Below, in pieces: positions 22,740 through 26,966 of a stretch of 26,966 bases of DNA. Within the stretch, counting starts at the first letter, position 1; every line of letters starts with the position of its first letter. The notes beneath the pieces were generated by a model. That model saw only the letters and a program-made list of their open reading frames with translations, did not search any database and was not told where the DNA came from. The stretch is taken from IMG/VR virus record IMGVR_UViG_3300030618_000475, positions 1-26,966 of that record, one strand, 5' to 3'. Source of the stretch: a virus. The translations under genes and the position numbers were made by a program.

Positions 22740-23206
22740 AAGTTTTAGTTGCTGTTTATTCACATACGGGGGATTCCGTCAACGGGAACCACCAAAAGAT
22801 TCGTGAGACTTGGGGTGGGCACCTAGCGCCTTGGGACCTTCGCTTTATGATAGGGCATCGAGACGCACCCGGTTGGAAGGCCGTATCGGATGAAGTGCTG
22901 CTACCTGAGCGAGCCAATCGTGCTTGCGGTGCTGACTGGCTGCTTTGGAACCTGTACTACCAAGAATTGACTATTGAGATGCTTCGTTGGTCCTTAGAAC
23001 AGGGCTATGATTTCACGTTTCTCTGCTGCAATGACACATTCGTTGTTCCGAGCAAGCTTAAGACAACGGATTTTGTAAAGTACGATTATTCGGGGGTCTT
23101 TTATCCCCCCCCCTCGACCGTGCACCGCTGGGAGAGACTTTCGATGAACCCTTCTATAAGCGCCCAGCTTATGCAGCGGCGGATGCGGGCACTGGGTGGT
23201 TCATGA
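22736..23206 (+). CDS. GT31-like glycosyltransferase, N-terminal part before C9 frameshift
   Basis: This frame encodes residues matching the first ~125 of the upstream paralogue (MKVLVAVYSHTGDSVNGNHQ, KIRETWGG, DLRFMIGHRD, CCNDTFVVPSKL, VKYDYSGVFYPP). At 23105-23113 it enters a run of nine C. After the run this frame reads STVHRWERLSMNP and on to a stop at 23206, sequence with no likeness to the family. In the -1 frame the family sequence continues directly: PPLDRAPLGETFDEPFYKR, PAYAAADAGTGWFMSRKASE. The intact product would be about 239 residues, matching the 234 of the paralogue. It may be a phase-off state, a slippage-expressed gene, or an error of one missing C in the assembly. Confidence 0.75.
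   Translation: MKVLVAVYSHTGDSVNGNHQKIRETWGGHLAPWDLRFMIGHRDAPGWKAVSDEVLLPERANRACGADWLLWNLYYQELTIEMLRWSLEQGYDFTFLCCNDTFVVPSKLKTTDFVKYDYSGVFYPPPSTVHRWERLSMNPSISAQLMQRRMRALGGS
23105..23113 (+). repeat. C9 homopolymer at the frameshift point
   Basis: Nine consecutive C follow TAT (TTTTAT then C9 then TCG). The frame before the run and the family-like frame after it differ by -1, so C10 (or C7) would restore one continuous gene. Runs of C or G of this length are the usual slippage sites in phase-variable surface-glycan genes, and also common assembly-error sites. Confidence 0.95.
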
Positions 23207-23451
23207 GTCGTAAGGCATCGGAGTTGGTTGTCAACAGCAACCAAGACGACTATTTTGGCACTAGCGACCAGTACGTGGGGCAGGTTTTGGGGCCGTATAT
23301 CAAATCGGGGGAAATCACCGCCAAGAATCTAGATAATTTTCATCATGCAGCCGCTTGGCATTACCGAGAAGAGGGAATTGCCGACCCCGTTACTGGGTAT
23401 TCGAGCACCTCCAATTGGATGCGCGGTATGTACGAGGAACACGGGGGATAA
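23203..23451 (+). CDS. GT31-like glycosyltransferase, C-terminal part after frameshift
   Basis: This frame carries the C-terminal ~113 residues of the split gene. It is open back to the C9 run, although its first ATG is at 23203 (MSRKASELVV). The sequence upstream of that ATG in the same frame (ETFDEPFYKRPAYAAADAGT, GWF) is family-like, so an independent 82-residue protein from 23203 is unlikely to be functional. The end, DNFHHAAAWHYREEGIADPV, corresponds to the C-terminus of the upstream paralogue. Read with 22736-23206 it forms one GT31-like gene. Confidence 0.7.
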   Translation: MSRKASELVVNSNQDDYFGTSDQYVGQVLGPYIKSGEITAKNLDNFHHAAAWHYREEGIADPVTGYSSTSNWMRGMYEEHGG

Positions 23452-23452
23452 A

Positions 23453-24466
23453 ATGTCCGAAGGTAAAACGTACAAACCCGTGATTTATGCCAACTACGAA
23501 TTGAACGTTCCCGAGCTAAATTGGAAAACGTCTATCTCGGTGGACTGTTTCAATCTTGCCGATACCACCCCGTACAAAGTTTTTTGGCAGCTTGAGCCGG
23601 AAGACATTATCCCGACAGAGGAGAGGCTCATTAAGAACCACAAGTTCTATGATTTGATTTTGACCGACAACAGTCGCGTGCTCAGCAAATGCCCCAACGC
23701 CGTCCTCTTCTCTAACAATGGGGTTTGGACTAAAGAAAGCGACACGTCGCAAAAAAAGTTTCAAGTCTCTTTTTTAACCAGCGCGAAAACCATGTGTGCT
23801 GGACATAGATTTCGCATTGCAACTTTCAAAGAGCTACAACAATGGTTGGGGGATGGAGGTGAGTTACCCCTTCCCGTCAAAATGCACATGTCGCCGCCTT
23901 ACCTACAGGACAAGCGCGACATGCTGGTGCCTTTTCAGTATGCGATTTCGATTCAAAACTCCCAACAACCCAATTACTTCTCGGAAATTCTTTTGGACTG
24001 TTTTGCCACGAAAACAATTCCGATTTTTTGGGGTTGTGCAAACATTGGGCAGTTTTTCAACTTGGATGGCGTACTGTCCTTTAGCGACGTTTCCCCCAGT
24101 GATACCACGGCAACGAGGCTCAAAGGGATTTTGGGTTCCCTGACACCCGATTTCTATCACTCATCAAAGGTACAGGCGGCAGTAGAAGAAAACTATCGGA
24201 AGGCTCTTGCATATAAAGATCGCATTGGGCTCTTGGTGGGGGCTATTACCACCAATAGAAAATTAAGATGCGAATGGGCATCAGAACTTTACAAGGCCGT
24301 AGGTACGGGCATTCCCGACTGGTGGGGTTCGACAGGCCAAGATTGTCACGAGCCCGCTACCATGCAGTGGGAAGCGGATCAACCACCCGCGTTGGTTGGG
24401 CGGGGTTTTTGTTTCGACCATTTCGTGATTATTCGATCAGCAGTCACTAAGGGTGATTGGAAATGA
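23453..24466 (+). CDS. GT10-family fucosyltransferase-like protein
   Basis: A 337-residue protein started at ATG 23453, with GGGGGA just upstream; an in-frame ATG at 23345 lies inside the previous gene. The GT10 (alpha-1,3/1,4-fucosyltransferase, Lewis-type) core is at ~160-200: PFQYAISIQNSQQPNYFSEI, LLDCFATKTIPIFWGC, corresponding to the family's 'F.IA.ENS...Y.TEK..DA...G.IPIYWG'. A GHRFRI segment at ~117-122 and a KFQVSFLTSAK segment before it are typical of phage and bacterial members. The usual Glu-Lys of the 'TEK' is Glu-Ile here. The donor would be GDP-fucose or a related GDP-6-deoxy sugar, consistent with gmd in the same operon. Confidence 0.83.
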   Translation: MSEGKTYKPVIYANYELNVPELNWKTSISVDCFNLADTTPYKVFWQLEPEDIIPTEERLIKNHKFYDLILTDNSRVLSKCPNAVLFSNNGVWTKESDTSQKKFQVSFLTSAKTMCAGHRFRIATFKELQQWLGDGGELPLPVKMHMSPPYLQDKRDMLVPFQYAISIQNSQQPNYFSEILLDCFATKTIPIFWGCANIGQFFNLDGVLSFSDVSPSDTTATRLKGILGSLTPDFYHSSKVQAAVEENYRKALAYKDRIGLLVGAITTNRKLRCEWASELYKAVGTGIPDWWGSTGQDCHEPATMQWEADQPPALVGRGFCFDHFVIIRSAVTKGDWK

Positions 24467-25257
24467 AAATCAGCTTAGTTATGCCGACCCACAATCGTGC
24501 AAAATATGTCCCGATGGCGATTCGGTGTTTCTATCAGCAGGGTTATCCCGATCTAGAGCTTATCATCGTGGATGATGGGACCGAGCCCTTGACCATTCCC
24601 AACGATGATCGAATACGGTATATTCATTTGACCGCCCGTACAACAACGGGGGCTAAGAGAAATCTGGGTGCGGAAAATGCCACGAGTGAAATCATCGCTA
24701 ATTGGGATGACGATGACTGGAGCCATCCTCACAGGATAGAGGACGAAGTTCGGCGTCTTCATAATTCGAGGAAGTCCGTTACGGGGTACAACCAGACTGT
24801 GATTTATGAGGTGACTCATAAAAAGTTCATGTTGAACTTGGGGGGACCCCCATACCTTGCTTCGGGCACCAGCCAAATGTACTGGAAACAGTGGTGGAAG
24901 CAGCACCAGTACCCGAACGTGTCCTTTGGGGAGGATAGTGTTTTTGCTAGAGAAGCCCGTCTCGCGGATCAACTAGCGATTGCTCCCGTGGGAAAAATGA
25001 TGGTCGCCCTGCGGCACGGGCGTAATACGGACAATTACCCCTTCCCGCATAATGGTTCGGGGCACTACCGGGCGTTGCAACCCCATGAAGTGCCACACCT
25101 TTTTCTTGAGGCGATTGGTCAATTATCGCCAACACCGCAGTATATGCAGATTCCCCACGTCTGTAATGAGGATTGCAGATCGAACGCCGAAGTCCAATTT
25201 GGGGCACCAACCGTAGAGTATAAAACCACCCACATCCCGGAGATTCACACCAGATGA
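24463..25257 (+). CDS. GT2-family glycosyltransferase
   Basis: A 264-residue inverting GT-A glycosyltransferase, started at ATG 24463 (ATGA overlap); ATG 24457 is two codons upstream in frame. Typical features are ISLVMPTHNRAKYVPMAIRCF at ~3-23 (nucleotide-binding start), LELIIVDDGTEPL at ~30-42, TTGAKRNLGAENATSEIIA at ~61-79 and the DXD motif in NWDDDDWSHPHRI at ~80-92. FGEDSVFAREAR at ~152-163 holds the probable catalytic acidic pair. The C-terminus carries HVCNEDC and no membrane segment, so the enzyme should be cytosolic. The sugar added cannot be read from the sequence. Confidence 0.88.
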   Translation: MKISLVMPTHNRAKYVPMAIRCFYQQGYPDLELIIVDDGTEPLTIPNDDRIRYIHLTARTTTGAKRNLGAENATSEIIANWDDDDWSHPHRIEDEVRRLHNSRKSVTGYNQTVIYEVTHKKFMLNLGGPPYLASGTSQMYWKQWWKQHQYPNVSFGEDSVFAREARLADQLAIAPVGKMMVALRHGRNTDNYPFPHNGSGHYRALQPHEVPHLFLEAIGQLSPTPQYMQIPHVCNEDCRSNAEVQFGAPTVEYKTTHIPEIHTR

Positions 25258-25895
25258 AAATCTTAGTCGCCATCCTTTCTTGCCATAGGGATCGCTCGAT
25301 CCATCAAGCCCAACGAGACACGTGGTTGAAGGACCTAAAGGACGTGGATTATCGCTTTTTCCTCGGGAGACCTGCGGGGCAACCAGAAAGTGATGAAGTG
25401 TTTCTCGATGTCGATGACGGATATCTCGGCCTTTCCCATAAAACCAGAGCGATGTGCGCGTGGGCGCACGGGTGTGATTACGATTTTATACACAAGACCG
25501 ATACGGATACCTTAGTCAATCCGTGGACTTTCTTGCACAGCGGCTTCGAACAACATGACTACATGGGGGGTGAGAATGCCGACAGAGTGCCCACTTGGGG
25601 AAATAGGACCGTGCAGTTTGCCAGCGGCGGGGCTGGGTATTGGTTGAGTAAAAAAGCCATGGCAATCGTCGCAAGCACCGAGGTAATGACGAATGCCGAG
25701 GATGTGTTTGTGGCGATTGCGCTGCTGAATAAAGGAATTCTACCCGTTTGGCACAGGGGCTACAGATGGCGTCCGGGTGAAACGGTGGACAAAGACATGG
25801 TTTCTTTGCATTTCTCCAGTGCGTTGCAGAGAAAGTACGATCCCAAAATGATGTATGAATACTATCAGAAAATTGGAGCAACCAATGGCAGCTAA
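25254..25895 (+). CDS. GT31-like glycosyltransferase
   Basis: A 213-residue paralogue of the protein at 16188-16883. It shares MKILVAILSCHRDRSIHQAQ, RDTWLKDL, DYRFFLGRP, DEVFLDVDDGYLGLSHKTRA, the metal site HKTDTDTLV at ~80-88, GGAGYWLSKKA and AEDVFVA, the equivalent of EDHWVG. The DXD motif is intact (DTD). It overlaps the GT2 gene upstream by four bases and the next GT2 gene by 11. It is likely a cytosolic inverting hexosyltransferase; donor and acceptor are unknown. Confidence 0.85.
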   Translation: MKILVAILSCHRDRSIHQAQRDTWLKDLKDVDYRFFLGRPAGQPESDEVFLDVDDGYLGLSHKTRAMCAWAHGCDYDFIHKTDTDTLVNPWTFLHSGFEQHDYMGGENADRVPTWGNRTVQFASGGAGYWLSKKAMAIVASTEVMTNAEDVFVAIALLNKGILPVWHRGYRWRPGETVDKDMVSLHFSSALQRKYDPKMMYEYYQKIGATNGS

Positions 25896-26841
25896 AGTTT
25901 CCATCATCATTCCGTGCTACAACCTCGCACAGTACCTCCCGCAGGCCATCCAGTCGGCGCTCGCTCAGGATTACGATAACGTTGAGGTGATCGTGGTGGA
26001 CGATGGTTCGACGGATAATTCACTCGCCGTCGCCTTAGGCTACAAAGAGATGGTGGATGGTCAGCACGCCGCATCGCCGACCATGAAAGTCATATCGCAG
26101 GAGAACATGGGACTCTCCTACGCGAGGAACACGGGGATCAATGTCTCGACAGCGGAGCCGCACGAGTTCATTCTCCCGCTCGATGCCGATGATTGGATAG
26201 ACCCTAGCTATCTGAAAAAGACGGTGCCCCTGATGCAGGGTACACGTGTGGCTGTCGTGGGCACCCTCGTCGCCTGTTTCGGGATAAAGGACTACATCTG
26301 GCGTACATACTCACCGACCCTTGAGCAACTCAAAACCGACAATTCAATCCCCGTTTGTTCGTTGATTCGACGTAGCGTGCTTCAAGAAGTCGGCGGGTAC
26401 AACCCCGCTCTAAGCGGATACGACAAGGAACACATCGGATACGAGGACTGGAACCTGTGGCTAGACATTGCGGAGCGTGGCTGGCGGTTTGTTATCGTCC
26501 CCGAGCCACTATTTCACTACCGTGAGAGACCCGACTCGATGCATAGAAAGACATCGACCCCTAACAGACAGAAATTGATTGCGAGAATTAAGTCGCTTCA
26601 CCCCGATCTTTGGCCGGTCGAAGCGGCAGCGGCGATACTACCGCCAGAGCAGCCCGCAGCCCCGAGACCCACACCCCCACCACCGACCATGGAGCAAAAG
26701 ATGGCATCGCCCGCCCGTAAAGCACAAACGGCACAGGTGTACAGGGCAGCGTCGGGGGCTCTTTTGGGACACGTGAAGCCGAGTCAAGGGGCTTTGTACC
26801 GCAATAATAGGGGCACAGATAGCCGAAGGAAGATCAAATGA
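25885..26841 (+). CDS. GT2-family glycosyltransferase with Pro-rich basic tail
   Basis: A 318-residue protein started at ATG 25885, with GGAG (25875-25878) six bases upstream. The catalytic part (~1-250) has VSIIIPCYNLAQYLPQAIQS, VIVVDDGSTDNS, SYARNTGI, the DXD motif in LPLDADDWIDPSYL and the acceptor-site YEDWNLWLDIAERGW (the 'ED' catalytic motif). After ~255 there is an unusual tail: a Pro-rich linker (PPEQPAAPRPTPPPPT) and a basic, Ala/Ser/Arg-rich end (ARKAQTAQVYRAASGALLGH, then YRNNRGTDSRRK) not found in ordinary GT2 enzymes. The tail could anchor the enzyme to nucleic acid or to a virion protein; this is inference. Confidence 0.88.
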   Translation: MAAKVSIIIPCYNLAQYLPQAIQSALAQDYDNVEVIVVDDGSTDNSLAVALGYKEMVDGQHAASPTMKVISQENMGLSYARNTGINVSTAEPHEFILPLDADDWIDPSYLKKTVPLMQGTRVAVVGTLVACFGIKDYIWRTYSPTLEQLKTDNSIPVCSLIRRSVLQEVGGYNPALSGYDKEHIGYEDWNLWLDIAERGWRFVIVPEPLFHYRERPDSMHRKTSTPNRQKLIARIKSLHPDLWPVEAAAAILPPEQPAAPRPTPPPPTMEQKMASPARKAQTAQVYRAASGALLGHVKPSQGALYRNNRGTDSRRKIK

Positions 26842-26966
26842 ACCGAGTGCTCGTAGAATCGTTGAGGCAGAAACAAGACCCATTACAACGTCCTCCGTGG
26901 AGTCAGTCATGGAGACGCGACCCGATTACCTCCGAGGAGATTCAGCAAGCACTTCAAGACCCCGCA
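26838..26966 (+). CDS. Hypothetical protein, 5' part (runs off window)
   Basis: An ATG overlapping the GT2 stop (ATGA) opens a frame of at least 43 codons that is still open at the last base. The visible part (MNRVLVESLRQKQDPLQRPP, then WSQSWRRDPITSEEIQQAL) is basic with a Trp/Pro-rich stretch. The coupling and strong coding look support a real gene continuing the operon; no family is recognised. Confidence 0.6.
   Translation, partial: MNRVLVESLRQKQDPLQRPPWSQSWRRDPITSEEIQQALQDPA

Noticed and set aside
23345-23452. Upstream start for the GT10-like protein
   Set aside because: It overlaps the family-like C-terminus of the GT31-like gene in another frame; ATG 23453 has GGGGGA at the right distance.
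1-26966. CRISPR array, tRNA genes, integrase or attachment sites
   Set aside because: I found no regularly spaced repeats, no cloverleaf with a CCA-type end and no recombinase motifs anywhere in the window.

Overview
This window looks like part of the genome of a large tailed bacteriophage (Caudoviricetes). The signs are densely packed genes with 1-14 bp overlaps, many small proteins without recognisable function, two GIY-YIG homing endonucleases, an HNH endonuclease next to an endonuclease VII relative, fibre-like jelly-roll proteins, and no host housekeeping genes, tRNA or rRNA. The host cannot be fixed. One small exported protein (9386-9685) has a tail pattern I associate with Acidobacteriota secretory proteins, which is only a weak hint.

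Layout. 1-947: 3' end of a fibre-like gene and a small acidic protein. 963-1574: GIY-YIG homing endonuclease. 1564-8879 (+): a giant 1968-residue modular protein with a sigma-like N-terminus and many zinc knuckles, a possible 27-residue ORF, an Ala/Glu/Lys-rich protein and a small protein. 8880-10034 (+): two near-identical promoter elements. The first starts a run of small genes, apparently from a leaderless mRNA; the second precedes about 70 nt of apparently non-coding RNA ending in a strong terminator. 10033-11759 (-): GIY-YIG endonuclease, a protein with helix-turn-helix-like segments and two very small proteins. 11803-14326 (-): an 824-residue protein in which two ice-binding-like (DUF3494) domains appear inserted into loops of a jelly-roll domain, followed by its own terminator. 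14449-26966 (+): one long, tightly overlapping operon.

The long operon begins with HNH and endonuclease VII-like genes and continues as a glycan factory. It has nine glycosyltransferases: one GT6 (ABO blood-group type), one GT11 (alpha-1,2-fucosyl/colitosyl type), one GT10 (alpha-1,3-fucosyl type), four GT31-like and two GT2. It also has GDP-mannose 4,6-dehydratase, a short-chain dehydrogenase, an RmlC-like cupin epimerase, a DegT-family PLP protein whose catalytic Lys is replaced by His (as in the ColD 3-dehydratase), and a DUF268 methyltransferase-like protein. Together these could make GDP-fucose and/or a GDP-3,6-dideoxyhexose and build a branched, fucosylated oligosaccharide resembling histo-blood-group antigens. 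The acceptor (virion protein, phage DNA or host envelope) is not visible. One GT31-like gene is split by a -1 frameshift at a run of nine C, which may be a phase switch, programmed slippage or an assembly error.

The strongest second-look items are the nested ice-binding/jelly-roll protein, the blood-group-like glycan locus with its His-type PLP enzyme, the C9 frameshift, and the promoter pair with the small RNA.
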